Assembly: GCA_049724395.1 (NCBI GenBank)
Contig: JAUGWO010000140.1
Span: 147,786-211,785 of the forward strand
DNA length: 64,000 bases
DNA from: Spongospora subterranea f. sp. subterranea
Lineage: Eukaryota > Endomyxa: Phytomyxea > Phytomyxea > Plasmodiophorida
Reading direction: 5' to 3'
Below, one piece after another: positions 49,860-61,129 of the stretch. Each line of letters begins with the position of its first letter. Within the stretch, counting starts at the first letter, position 1. Under the pieces are notes generated by a model that saw only the letters and a program-made list of their open reading frames with translations, ran no database searches and had not been told where the DNA came from. The position numbers and the translations under genes were made by a program.

Positions 49860-51010
49860 CTTTTTGTACGCCGATTTGGCGAATTTCCTCCGTTTGCCTT
49901 TGGTTTTGGCCGACAATAGAGGTCGAGGCGGCACCCGTCGGGGATTTCTGGTGTTCAATGCGTTTTCCTGTTTAGCAGAAGGTTCCTGTTTTTGTCGTTG
50001 AGATGGTCCAGGTTGCTCGAATCAATCTCCTACTTGGTTGAGGTCCTGATTGTCATACAATGGCCATCGACCCCTCACCTTCTTCGCTTTTTCGCCTAAA
50101 ATGTCAATGGAAACTTAAATGTTGAGCAACGTTTGTTTCCCTGCGTATTATCTGATTCAATCATCTTTCAGCCCCAAAGATTGAATATAAATCGCAAGTT
50201 GAAACTTTATTCAATGTTGAGGTCAACTCGCTACAAAACAGGAATGGCCCCAATATTTGTAATAGATTCGATCAGATCAATACCATGTGGTCATGGCGCT
50301 ACTGCAGTCCGACAGTCTCCAGGTACCTTATCGTGAGTGGTCTAGAACAGGAGGGGCGACATCCCTATCACGGACTCTGATCCCCCGCCGGTACGCCACC
50401 CACAATTTTTTCATGGACCAGGGTCCCGCCTAGGGTTTGGCTGACTCTACCGCCGACGGCCACGGGCTTCAAATGTTGCGGACCATAGTCCCTATAATAT
50501 GGCCGAGGGTGTGAAGACCTGGAATGTTGATGAGCATGCCATGCTGCTCAGCCAGGAAAATGTCGCCCTTGACCCGGATGGCCACTGGATTCGATGCAAA
50601 CTCGATAATACACGGATTTTATGCAGGCATCCGTTTACTGTTGGACGTCTCAAGGAACACAATCGGTGGATTTTTAACCAATTATATTCTCAGAGTATTT
50701 TTCTGAGCGCAATGTTTTGTTATAACTGCGACCCACATGCGGGCTGTAGAAAATTCCACCCAATCGTTATGACGATATTAAATGAAACAAAGTAGATAAA
50801 ATTCTAGGAACTGGTTCACTCGTTCGGTTTGTCCATCCAATTCTGGATTGCGGGAAGACGATAGGTTCCGATCAATCCTCAATAACATAAAGAAATGTTT
50901 TCAAAATTGAGACACAAATTGAGGGTCGCGATCGGAAATAATATCGCCAGGTAGACCACGAATTTTAAACGCATGAGGAAACACCAGCTTCGATAATTGA
51001 AAAGAGGTAA
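49860..51010 (-). mobile_element. Ty3/gypsy retrotransposon relic (integrase)
   Basis: On the minus strand about 50800-51000 reads as the integrase core of a Ty3/gypsy element: LVFPHAFKIRGLPGDIISDR, then DPQFVSQF followed by a TGA where Trp is expected, then LDGQTERVNQFLEF. This keeps the second catalytic Asp and the Glu of the D,D-35-E triad. At about 49860-50110 a basic tail (RRVPPRPLLSAKTKGKRRKF) could be the end of the same polyprotein. Stops and indels mark it as dead. No long terminal repeats were found. Confidence 0.65.
50499..50795 (+). CDS. 98-codon frame with zinc-finger-like start (uncertain)
   Basis: Has an ATG (MAEGVKTWNVDEHAMLL) and a segment resembling the N-terminal zinc knuckle of transposon proteins (GHWIRCKLDNTRILCRHPF then GRLKEH). 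The normal C-x2-C may have lost a Cys. The frame is cut short next to the gypsy integrase relic, so it may be a truncated transposon gene. Confidence 0.3.
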   Translation: MAEGVKTWNVDEHAMLLSQENVALDPDGHWIRCKLDNTRILCRHPFTVGRLKEHNRWIFNQLYSQSIFLSAMFCYNCDPHAGCRKFHPIVMTILNETK

Positions 51011-52659
51011 TAGACCACTTCGAAGATCGTGGGTCACCAAAAAACAAACAATACCATCGTTTTTATAATAATAAAAAACAGCGATTTTCATGTTTTTTGA
51101 CCAAAAACAAAGTCGTTTTGGCGCTCTCAGAGCGTTGCTTTCTGTTGCGTTCGTTGACTTCTCTGTTTTCAAAGGCGAATTATATATCTGTCAGTGCCCA
51201 GGCAGAATTTCACCTGCCCGTCAATATGTACCCGGTCATTATGCTGTATAGATCCAAGTTTGGATTTGTTTCTGGCAGGATTGCGGGGCGTTATCGTTTA
51301 GGGTTTAATTACCTAGAGGCGGCGACCTTTCGCCTTGATGGCGTGTTTGTTGTTGGTGCTGCGTCAGCTTGATGGAAATGGTGCGCTGTTGAAATAGGTT
51401 CGTCGACATATTGAGTTTAATTCGGTCAGTTCAGCTTTAGATTTATGTTTTCCAATTTTCCCAATGATGTTTGAATCAATTTTTTGGTTCTACTGCCTGG
51501 TCAGATTTGGAAGATAAAATTGAAGTTATCGAGTTCAGACTGAGTTGCCACACGCTGTTCATTTTCAGTTCTGACGATTTATCTTCCCCAGGTTCCCATC
51601 AGTTTTCATCACCCCTTCCTTCATTTTTTGGTTGCCAGGTCATGTCACCAATCCTTGTTTGCGCTACAAACTATCTCTGAAACTTGAAGTCCATTTGATT
51701 CGCTCTTTGTTTATATTTTTTTAGCGCCACGATACCCTTAACACTAAATTTTTAGTTCAACGCAACGAATGTTTTGTGCTCCATTCACATTCAATGTATT
51801 TCACTTCTAACGAAGTATATATTCCCTAAGTAGTCGTCAGGTTTCATCTACAGCCTCCTTCATCCTTTGAAATAGCAGATCAGGTCACCACACAGTTTTG
51901 GTTCAAATGGACGGTTTTGTCGTCATGGGATCCAGATGCTGCTGAATTTCGATTTGTGTCACATTAATGTACGTTGATTACCTGAGGATACTTATCGTGA
52001 TGATCATCGACATACTTAAAATCAGGCCATCAAATCTTTCTCGGTTGGAATTCAAAACAAAATTCTTGTGTCGGATGGTTGTTTGGAGCACTGAATCTTT
52101 CTTCTCCGACAGACTGCGATTAAACGCCCTTTCGGGACCAAATTCGGAGATTGTTCGCGACCCATTTTTCCAGCATTTTCTGCGAATTCCTGGATACCGC
52201 ATTTCCGTCCCCTTCTCTGTTTCCCTGTTCCGGTTTTTTAACCATTGCAGGGTACCACCAGGCCGTTTCACTCCCATCAACCATGTTTTGGCGCCCATGG
52301 TACTGGATGCGGTGACCACTTCTGATCAAAACCCGTTCGAACAAGTTCAATTCGGTAAACCAGCTTGGCGTATCCCGAGGTAAACTGAGTCCGTTGGAGA
52401 GAGATCGAAGTTTGTCTCTACTGTGTTGGCGAAGGCCAGGTCATAGCCGATTGTCAAGCGAAAAATTCCGCCGTCAGATAACTTTCCGGCTAATGGTGAA
52501 GGACGTCGTCAATACACCTGCGGGCGCCGGCGTCCTTTTTGATTCATAAACAGAATAATTACCAACGAAACTCCCGCTGTCTCACTTAAAAAACAGTCAA
52601 ATCTCGATCATGAGCATCGAGAATTGCCCCGAGTCCCTATTCACTTTTGTTGGTTTGCT
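51011..52659. other. Degenerate repeat-derived DNA
   Basis: No intact gene. Both strands hold frames of 75-140 codons without recognised motifs. The minus frame at 52120-52350 (SGHRIQYHGRQNMVDGSETA) may belong to a decayed retroelement. The position between two retroelement relics suggests the whole stretch is mobile-element debris. Confidence 0.4.
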
Positions 52660-53812
52660 TCAAATTTTGGTCATCGCCTTCTCATTGCTCCAAATTGCTG
52701 AGTTGAACGTAGTTATCGGCAGAGTTTTGTACAGCCGTCTGTATTTCCTAAGGCGATGTGTAAGTGGTTCTCGATGTAATACCTGGGGTTCGATTGTTTC
52801 GGAATGTTTACCACAGTGCCTGCATTTGTTCGTGGCTTCCACCTCAATGTTGCTGAGGTGCTGTCGACATCTGCTATGGCCAGTTCGTGCCCTAACTATC
52901 ATGTAGGCGTTGAGTCCCCTATGATTCGATGAAACGGGTCTCGATTTGGGTATTTTGGCAAGTGATATCGTTTAATGTTGGCCTTCAGGCACTGTATGAA
53001 ATGTGATCTTTCGTATTTCTTTAGGTGGATTGAAGGATGACAGAATTTGTCCATGACCTATTTTGGTCTCAATATTTGCCGAATTGTTTGCTAATTCATC
53101 AATTTCATTGCTTCGTCCAATTGCTTTTGATGTTTTAAAGTCAGATGTGTCCCCGTTTTGGTGGACATGACTTGGGATTTAGTCTACTTGATTTTGATTG
53201 TGTCGGAATAATTTCGCCAGTAGTCGAGCAGAGTCTGCCACAACTGCATATTCTCTTCGAGGGTTGATAGGTAATGATTGGAATTAACTTACCGATGATA
53301 ACGAGTCTGTCATTATATAAATCGTTCGTTTTGAAATTTCTTATCTGTGTGTAATTTGTCACTTCACATTTGGTATTTTGTATCGAATAGAGGCAGCAGC
53401 GCCCCCTTTCTGTCCATTCGTATAACCGCCATTAGTCCAGAGTTCTACGTCCAGGTCACGTGGAAGATGTGTATTTTGTTCAAACTTTGCAATTGCCTCC
53501 TCTCGATTGGATTTGTGAAAAGTTACTGTATAATGAGCCACAAGAGTGTTCGCTGCAATATCTACTTTTGCAATCAATGGTGTTGTACCATTTTGGGACT
53601 CTCTCTCTGAGAGCTTTCCAAGCAGGTCCTGAAGACATCAAACAAGAAATCGCCATGACCCACGTTGGCCCTACGATCAACAATGGGCATTGACTGTTCA
53701 AGAGCAAATGGTTGCGTCTGAATGCAAATGGTGCTGAGATGACAATCATTGCGATGTCGCTGCCGAATTGAAAACTAGCGAAGTTGAAAGGTATTTGAAA
53801 AAGCTTAAACAA
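52660..53812 (-). mobile_element. Non-LTR retrotransposon relic (RNase H and C-terminal zinc motif)
   Basis: Minus-strand fragments match the C-terminal half of LINE-type polyproteins. At 53577-53360 an RNase H start reads DVELWTNGGYTNGQKGGAAA, with the first catalytic Asp replaced by Asn. At 52902-52660 there is a terminal motif RTGHSRCRQHLSNIEV...CRHCGKHSETIE, the usual RTGH-C-x2-C-ET pattern. The upstream part (53812-53480) may be the reverse transcriptase thumb. It is frameshifted and dead. Its 5' side is cut off by the terminal repeat of the DNA transposon nest at 53826. Confidence 0.65.
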
Positions 53813-54378
53813 CGCTCAAAGGCGATTTAAAAATGGGGGGCTAGAAAAGACTGGTCACATTAACTGGTCACTTCAAAAACTGCGTAGACGACCTGTCACT
53901 AGGGCGCGAGAAAAAGCTGGTCACATTCTGACTGGGAGATTCAGCCGAAAATATATTGACTGGTCATCGAGTTTGTTGGAATGAAATATTGTTATTGTAC
54001 ACTCATATCTCAATGGAGTAATCATCCGGAGTTCTTGTCGAACATTATGTGTTTAGGAGTTCGAAAGTAATCTCGATAACAGGAGTTTTAAGAAAGGATG
54101 CCTGAATTCTATCACTCCGATGATCCGACATGTCAGCACGAGCATTGGGGCGCCCATTTGAATCACTTCGATCATGGGACAGGTCAGCACGAACATTACC
54201 GTAGACTTTGGTGTCCTGGCCCCCCCAATGTACATGCGCAGCCTTTTCTGGTGGTGGTATTTTCTGGGGGGGGCCAGGTATACAACAAACTGGCAAGGGT
54301 AGATTTTGGCGCCAAATTTAATGCGCTATGTGGACGGCCCTTGTCAGGGCGACTCCAACGGTACAATTCCCATTGGAA

Positions 54379-55523
54379 ATGAAGAGGTATTTCTCCTTGA
54401 ATGTCAAAGCTGCGATCGTGACCGAGGCCTACTCTCAGGAAGGCATCCTTAAGGAGACCGCAAGGAAATATAGCATATCACCAGCGCAGATCAGAAGATG
54501 GAACAAGCAGAAGGTTGCTATAGGAGAAAATATCCAACGAATCGGAGAATTGAAAATTGTTCATCCTGGGCGTGCTCCCATCACTAATGCTGAAAGCTTG
54601 AACCAACTTCGGCAGTTTATTCAGATTTTGGAAGAACGACATCGAACCATTTCGGTTGGAATAGGATTTGTCGTGAACTGAAGAGGCTGGTTCCTGAAGA
54701 AGCGGATACCGATATGAATACTTTAAGGCAGCGAATGTATCGGTTTCTACGTAAGGATAACATTGTACAAAGACGGGCAACGCACGTTGCTCAGAATACC
54801 AGATATGACCAACAACAAATTGACCAGTTCGTTGAGTATGTCAACGAAGAAATCCATCGTCTATGCATCGGTCCAGATGATATCGTGAACATCGATGAAA
54901 CGAATGTTGACTTTGACATGACCGGCAAAGTTACCCTGGCCCGACGTGGAACCAGGACCGTCAGTCTTCAATCGACCGGATCGGCTGCTCGAGTAACAGT
55001 CCTGCTCGGTGTCACAATGTCAGGAACCAAGCTCAAACCCTTCTTAATTTTTAAGGGCAAACCTGGTGGAAGAATCATTCGAGAATTTACACAATTACAT
55101 TATCCCGAAGGGTGTGTTTACACAGTTCAAGAAAGTGCATGGATTGACGAAACAACTTTCAGCCTGTGGATCGACACGATTTGGAAGCCATTTTGCGCGA
55201 ACAAGCCGATCACATATCTTATCATGGACAAATGCAAAGTCCACCTGATGAACAGCATCGTTGTCCAGTTGCAGAACTGTGGAACCGAAGTTGACTTCAT
55301 TTTGGCCGGGTATACCGCCAAATTACAAGTATTAGATGTCGGGATCAACAAACCCTTCAAGGATTATTTGAGAGTGGACTATGAATCGTTTATGATGCAG
55401 AACCCGGAAAATAAGGCCCCGTCGAGGCTTCATGTCGCTAAATGGGTTGCAAACGCTTGGGAAAGCATCAAGGAAATTTCAATAACCAATACGTGGAAAG
55501 GAATTGGTTTTCATAAAGATTAA
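54379..55523 (+). CDS. Pogo/Tigger-type DDE_1 transposase, one frameshift
   Basis: The first part starts at the ATG at 54379 with a helix-turn-helix DNA-binding domain (VKAAIVTEAYSQEGILKETA, then KYSISPAQIRRWNKQK). The second part holds the catalytic domain: first Asp in NIDETNVDFDM, second in LIMDKCKVHLMN, third in LQVLDVGINKPFKDYLR, the usual DDE_1 signatures. The end is AKWVANAWESIKEISITNTW. The two parts are in different frames. The shift lies between about 54610 and 54680, where the second frame is open through RICRELKRLVPEEAD. It cuts and pastes the inner element. An assembly indel would restore it; otherwise it is dead. Confidence 0.85.
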
Positions 55524-55532
55524 GAGTGATTT

Positions 55533-55910
55533 TTATTCTTCAACTGGAACATATTCGAGTAGACGAAATGAAGCCATCCCCTTATTCTTGAAACTCTTGT
55601 TGCGTTTAACAACGTTGTCGCAGTTCTCATACAGTTGTAGGACTTGGCCGAATTTATTGGCAAACCTTTCTTTCGACCTGGCGACTAAGCTCCTCTGTAA
55701 GAATCCCACGCGACAGCTCTCGACGCCATCGCGAATCCGGTGGCATGCGATTGCCTGTTCCACTTGTCCATCGAAATCAACAATGACGACCTTGAAGCGA
55801 ATGAGGTCGCCCTCGTTCACCCAGTTACCGCAAGTACCGTGCGATTCACAAGAGCGACCGTTGCTATCGGAATGTAACCCGACGATTTCGCCAACTCCCA
55901 CATTATCCAT
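55533..55910 (-). CDS. Transposon accessory protein with CG/GDL-RF motif
   Basis: Converges on the transposase with only 9 bases between stop codons. The first ATG in frame is at 55910 (MDNVGVGEIVGLHSDSNGR), but the frame is open to the end of the element, so an upstream start or intron is possible. Conserved features are SCESHGTCG, a likely metal-binding Cys/His cluster, then VNEGDLIRFK. These are followed by ESCRVGFLQRSLVARSKERF and ANKFGQVLQLYENC. The fold may be a small OB-like barrel; function unknown. A decayed homologue beside a transposase relic at 13.3-13.7 kb shows that the pair travels together. Confidence 0.6.
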   Translation of the reverse strand: MDNVGVGEIVGLHSDSNGRSCESHGTCGNWVNEGDLIRFKVVIVDFDGQVEQAIACHRIRDGVESCRVGFLQRSLVARSKERFANKFGQVLQLYENCDNVVKRNKSFKNKGMASFRLLEYVPVEE

Positions 55911-56039
55911 TGGGTATTGAACCGAGATTACAGGGTTTGCATACTGCGCATAAAAATGTACATAGGGGGGGCCAAGACTCCAAGGGGGCCAGGACACCAA
56001 AGTCTACGGTAGGCACGCATTTGAGTAGCTTTTGTTGAT

Positions 56040-59000
56040 TTATTTCTTGACATAGGCCAAATATATTGAATTAGGCTTTAAATTTACAGCAGCTGGATCG
56101 AAAACTGCTCTTCCATGATTTTGTAGATCATTGAAGTGGTAGAATCCCGGCATCATGCCTTGAAACTCACGGCGAATGTGTGCATAAAAGTGTGATCCTG
56201 TCATAGTAGTAGCGGATATTCTTGCCATCAAACGCCATTCTTCATTCAGAACATATAATGTATCCGGACAAAAAATGGTCGTGCTATCAACCAGCGGCAC
56301 ATTATCATCTGGCACTCCGATAGGCAACGTGATAAACAATACTGAAGTTGGCATTGCCTCGATCGTTAGGGTCTGTACTTGCTTGCACTATTTGTGGCGA
56401 TGAGATGTTCCTGTTGTTTAAATGCAGTTGACTGTTCACATACCGAATCACAACCTGGGTGAATGCAGTTTCTATGCAGTTCTTCTGTAAAACCAGAAAT
56501 CAATGCGGCAACGGCGGTCTGTAGAGACATTGATGATGACTGAGTAAATACTTGCTGTCTCAGCTCCTACAACAAAGTTTGATTCAAACACCCGCGGTTA
56601 ACACCAAAACAGTTGTACCAAAATCGGCCAAAATAACGGACGCGACTTTATGTGATGCCCGTTTGTACATCTTACATCCTTCTGAAAAACATATTTGTGT
56701 TAAATGCATTCAACAATACAATGAAACTATACCTGCACAATCATTTTGAAATGAGCAAAAATAGGATCACCGTCGATTTCAGATAAAACCCTAGCAAGGA
56801 CCTCAAAAGGGCATTCAAATGATCCTGGCTTGTATAATTTTTCGATTTCAGTAACCCAGGTAGTGAGAAATTCTCTTCCTTTGGTCAACTCCTTTGTCAG
56901 GGAAGCGCCTTGCTTATTCATCCGGGCATTGACGTGTTGCAGAAGCCGCGCAAAACACGACTTTGTATTGTCGTGTTGGTCTAAGAATTGAAGATAAAGA
57001 AGGTATCGCCGGAACAAGGAATTACATTACCTGAAGGGGCTGGAATGTTTGGAAGACAAACCGCTAGAACCTCCAACAGAACTGTTAATCAACAGGTATT
57101 GTTAGAATGTCGGTACGACTGGTAAGTGGTGTTGGGGTTTTTATCCACGTTTGTTGCCCCTTTCGGGCGACCAGGTCTTTTCTTGCCAACCCCTGAATGG
57201 GTTTCCTTGTTCCCAGGTCTCTTCTTGCCAATTACTGAAGGGGTTTCCTTGTTCTCAGGTCGTTGAGTGGTACCTTTCAGTTCGACACAATCCACTGATG
57301 CATTGGAACCATGCAAGAGGGAGTTAGTCGTATCGGGCGCTCGCCCGTCATTTGGTGCATGTAGTTGTCTTCTTCGGCGCTCGGGGTGTGCTAACCCGTA
57401 TTTTTCTATAGACTACCTTCCATCTCTCAGGAACACCTATAGTTTGATCAATCTTCGCTGAGAGTGACAACATTGCACTCTGTACCATATCTAACAGTTC
57501 GACCAAGCTGAAGGTCATTCATCTCTCGTTCATTATTTGCCGCAAAAATCATCAAGGCCGAGAGACCGAACACAATAGGATTTTTGCGATCAGCTATCTG
57601 ATAATATATAGAGTGCATCGACTCAATGGGATTGCTATCCTCTCTTACATTTTCGCCAACTTCTGGATCTAATTTCCGTTGCGATTCAAAAATAAGACAT
57701 GCCACACTCTCTTTTAACCACCAGGAAAACCACGGTCTTGCTTTTGGATATCGGTCCTGATATAACAAAAGTTGATTTTGACCTCTTATATCGTAACGAT
57801 CAATGTGATTCCAACATGAAGGATTTTCATTGCTTCATGAAAGGCATGCAGCATGGGTTCTTCAACTGCTTCCATGATTAATTGCAGAAATTTGCAATCA
57901 TTGTCACGCCCCACAATGGCATGATTGCGGTCAATCCGCTGAGCTGAGCAAATAAAGTGCACTCTACAACCTTTCATTAGCGATTGTGCGTCGGCCTTCA
58001 ATTCGGAAACAATCGGAACAATGCCATGTGAGTTGAAGATTCTGTTCGTTATCTGTAGACATGTAAGCAATGTCATAACAATGAGTTTCAGCACTGTACC
58101 GAAATATAAGCATCGATGAAGCCTAATGCTTGCGCATTGGAAAAATCCATGACTGCCCCACACAAACGTTTGAATCTTGTCACCTTGTCCTGTACAGACA
58201 ACGATGCTTCAGCGGACTGAATGCTGAAGCGCAGCTGAAAATCGCTTCAAAATGTGCCCGATAATGCTCGCGAGTTAGTCCGTTCAACCAAGAAAAAGCC
58301 ACCGGGACCCATCGCGCAAGCAAACCGCAATACACTGCGGTTGTCATAAGAAAGCCTCGATCAAAAAAACTGTACGTAACATCGGAAACAGCGCCTTGGC
58401 CATCACGACCTGTCAACGGATCTACATCGACGAATCTAATCATTGTGTTGCAAGCTGAGAATCAGCAACAATCATAAAAGAAATATTCAACTGTACCTTT
58501 CCAACATAAAATTCGAAGCAACACTTAAGTGCATTCGATTGATGTTGAAATCACTTGAGATGACGGCAGTTTTGCCAAAAGTCAGTTGAAACTCCAGGAT
58601 TTGATCGATGAATGAGTCTCCAGAACCTAGATTATTCAAATTTAGGCACATTTTCAGATAAATCAAGTAACCGACGTCGGAAATACAGTACGCTACTCTT
58701 GAGAGGTTACCGTAAGGTTCATGGATCTCACAGACCGAGCCAATGATTGGTGTGCCGGTGACAAGCGTGACAGCTTTGGCCCTGGGATTATTACAGATCC
58801 TGTCAGTGAGCATCTTTTTGCAGTAAAAGTCAGGCTTCAACACATGTGGCACGGCATGAGAATGCCGGTCAAAATGGATAATAATGGCTCGATCAGCGAA
58901 TTTTGCCTCCGCCCACATGCATGTTGCAGGACAAACAAGTCGAACCATGTCGCTGCTGCAAACGCGGCACCTGCAACATTATAAAAAGTAAACAACTGTT

Positions 59001-59437
59001 CAAGGTTTTAGACTTGTGACTGAGTTGCGATATTACGTTCGTTCAAAGTTGTCCGGATTGTTCTGTTTCGGACGACGCGAATATGCACATCCCAAATTGG
59101 AGCAAACAATGTTGCCTGTGCACACCTTGTTGGTGATCTTAATCGGTAAGGGGTCGGATGGCAGCGAACGGTAGCGGGTGTTGGTTACTCGCCATTGCCA
59201 CTCGGAGTACCGAGCGACCAAATTAGGCTTTTTGGAAGCTTCGTCAAACATAAAACGGCAATTTCCATCTGGTCGCAGCGGAACCTGATCACAGTCGAAG
59301 TTCTGATTCGCGACACTCCTATCAATAAGGGTGCACGGCAGCGTCGGCGCAAATATGTCAGAAACAGTCCAACGACCGCATTCTGAAATACAGACGGTAC
59401 AGCATTCGGAATCTGATGCCGACTCTAGCGATGACAT
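56040..59437 (-). CDS. Mutator-like (MULE) transposase gene
   Basis: A chain of minus-strand exons. The first (59437-59033) has a Cys-rich part and VCTGNIVCSNLGCAYSRRPK. Next comes a zinc domain, LVCPATCMWAEAKFADRAII with HFDRHSHAVPH, as in GCM/WRKY-like DNA-binding domains of MULEs. The catalytic core shows DVTYSFFDRGFLMTTAVY, RWVPVAFSWLNGLTREHY, KGCRVHFICSAQRIDRNHA and PWFSWWLKESVACLIF with SNPIESMHSIYY. The last exon (56354-56040; TLYVLNEEWRLMARI then GSHFYAHIRR) looks like an extra C-terminal domain seen with other transposon proteins. Several frame breaks between exons are unresolved, so it may be inactive. Confidence 0.65.
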
Positions 59438-59732
59438 TGTCCTCCTTCGAACACTATATTACCTCTCGTGCTGACAATACGGATGAGGATACCCCGACAA
59501 GAACTCCGGATGATTACTCCATTGAGATACACTTGAGTGTACATTAACAATATTTTATTCCAACAAACTCGATGACCAGTCAATATATTTTCGGCTGAAT
59601 CTCCCAGTCCAGAATGTGACCAGCTTTTTCTCGCGCCCTAGTAATTAACTGGTCACATTGACTGGAAGTTGCGGTAAACACATAAAAGTTCGAAAATCCG
59701 ATGTTTAAAATCCAAGTTCAGGAAGCAAAGTT

Positions 59733-60636
59733 TTATAACCATAAATCCATTGAAGGTTGTTCCGACAACATGATCTGCGTGATCTGCATTATCGCGCCAA
59801 AGCATTTGCAATGCAATTCGTCACTCTTGTGTCTCCAGGAACGTAAAACGGCAAAGTGTTTGATCCTTTTGTTGACCGTTTCCGATCGCGCCATTATGCG
59901 TTTGTGCTGTCGATTAAATGTCCTAGCGTATTGGGTTTGTGGATCACCAAAGGGCGTGCTAAATTGACGACAACCCCTGTAACCTTTGTCTGCCAATGCT
60001 TGCTCGTCTTCATCTAGCATTTTGGTAAATCCAGATTGCGCAAGCACAAGGTCTGGATGAGCACCACATGGAACACCTCCATTCCACCATAGGATCTTCG
60101 ATGTTCCCAATGCCATGGCAATTTCATATCTCAGACCGGCGTGATTCAATTTAAATGCGAAAAATAGGCCTTGTTGAAAGGATGATGTTCGTCAATTTTA
60201 CAATCTGTCCCGTCCAAAGTACAGCAAGCTGATCGGTGAGTCCAGTTTTCATAACGGTCATCGAAATCAATCTGACGACAAATGTTTAGTTGGTGTATGA
60301 GAAAACTTAATAATTTACCAAGTCCAAACGTCGGATTCTTTCGATTAAGATCCAAATCCACTTCCGATAGGTTTTTTCGGTTACTTTAAAAGTAGCTGCT
60401 GCTACTTCTTCCAACGGATATATTTTCAAGAAATATAGAGCCATCAGTAAATGAATAAACGAAAACGGAACATGTTGGCCGGCAAGTGAAATTAAAAGTT
60501 TTTGCCAAAGAACCACAGTTCCCGTAATGCTCATACCGAAAAATGTTCTGAACTTTCGTTCCCACACCGATGATATGACGCTGGACCCGATTATTGAAGA
60601 TGCCAAAAGCTCACATCTGCGTCGCATCGAAGCCAT
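59733..60636 (-). CDS. PIF/IS4EU-like DDE_4 transposase, one frameshift
   Basis: Starts at the ATG at 60636 (MASMRRRCELLASSII). A helical DNA-binding region (LEEVAAATFKVTEKTYRKWI) is followed by an intron (donor GTAAAT, acceptor GTCGTCAG) and the first catalytic Asp in CCTLDGTDCKIDEHHPF. After a frame break near 60150 it continues AGLRYEIAMALGTSKILWW, NGGVPCGAHPDLVLAQSGF, second Asp in ADKGYRGCRQF, and Glu in ARSETVNKRIKHFAVL. This is the DDE_4 pattern of Harbinger/IS4EU-type elements. It presumably moves the outer element. Without the frameshift it would be about 290 residues. Confidence 0.8.
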
Positions 60637-60749
60637 ACTGGATACCTAACCGTACACTCTGTAGTTCAAATTAAAATGCGTACCGCGCATAATATCAGTA
60701 ATATTTGTAATGGGGAGTACATTGGCTTTTTATAGCGAGTTTGAGGGTT

Positions 60750-60960
60750 GCGCATTACAAAAGTTGAGGAGTTAACCGCCGCGCAACCCCGCGCAATGGT
60801 GCGCAGTAAAATTTTCTATCCATTCAATAAAAAAGAACTGAATTTTCAAAAGAAGAAAACGCCGCGCAGAATGTTTCTTCTGCGCATAGTCGGTGCGCAC
60901 AAATTCCCATTGTTGCGCATGTGTCTACGTTTCTTGCGCACAAATGCGCACGATCGCGCA
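60750..60960 (+). promoter_or_regulatory. Cluster of eleven GCGCA words
   Basis: GCGCA occurs on the plus strand at 60750, 60781, 60791, 60801, 60864, 60882, 60895, 60915, 60936, 60946 and 60956. Chance would give about 0.2 copies in 211 bases. Six are preceded by T or GT, making TGCGCA palindromes. The cluster lies between the divergent transposase (start 60636) and the 274-codon gene (start 61130). It may bind the transposase, an element-encoded regulator or a host factor. Confidence 0.75.
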
Positions 60961-61129
60961 AATGACGTAATTAGGGCGATTACTGATATTAATCCTTGTA
61001 CGTGTCAGTAAGGAGGTTAAAACGATAAACTGCGTCACGGACTGCGTAACACGTGTTTACGCAATGCCCATCACGGAGAAGTGAAAAACAGCGACGCGCT
61101 TTATACTGTATGCATATTGCTGCAACGAA

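Larger units (their letters stand above)
54197..56011. mobile_element. Inner pogo/Tc1-like element with TA ends
   Basis: Inverted repeats read TACCGTAGACTTTGGTGTCC then TGGCCCCC at both ends (54197-54224 and 55984-56011). A subterminal AATGTACAT...GCGCAG block is also inverted. The bordering TA dinucleotides fit the TA target duplication of the Tc1/mariner/pogo superfamily. It is 1.8 kb long and holds a DDE_1 transposase on plus and a convergent accessory gene on minus. It sits in the left half of the MULE-type element, just after a diverged direct repeat (CAGCACGAGCATT / CAGCACGAACATT). Confidence 0.82.
53898..59642. mobile_element. Middle element (MULE-type) inserted in the outer transposon
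   Basis: Inverted repeats lie at 53898-54040 and 59495-59642, about 145 bases each and roughly 93% identical. They start ACTAGGGCGCGAGAAAAAGC, then TGGTCACATT, and end GGAGTTCTTGTCG. They contain the main minus-strand gene (56040-59437), a mutator-like transposase, and are interrupted by the TA-flanked inner element. The terminal words GAGAAAA and CTGGTCACATT are shared with the outer element. No clear target duplication was found at the junction inside the outer left end. Confidence 0.8.

Noticed and set aside
50800-51000. TGA within the gypsy integrase as evidence for TGA coding Trp
   Set aside because: Host genes (QDPR, dynein) end in TGA and do not use it internally; the relic is simply decayed.
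54045-54296. Minus-strand frames at the left end of the inner transposon as a gene
   Set aside because: They run through terminal repeats and a diverged direct duplication; no domain and no consistent start.
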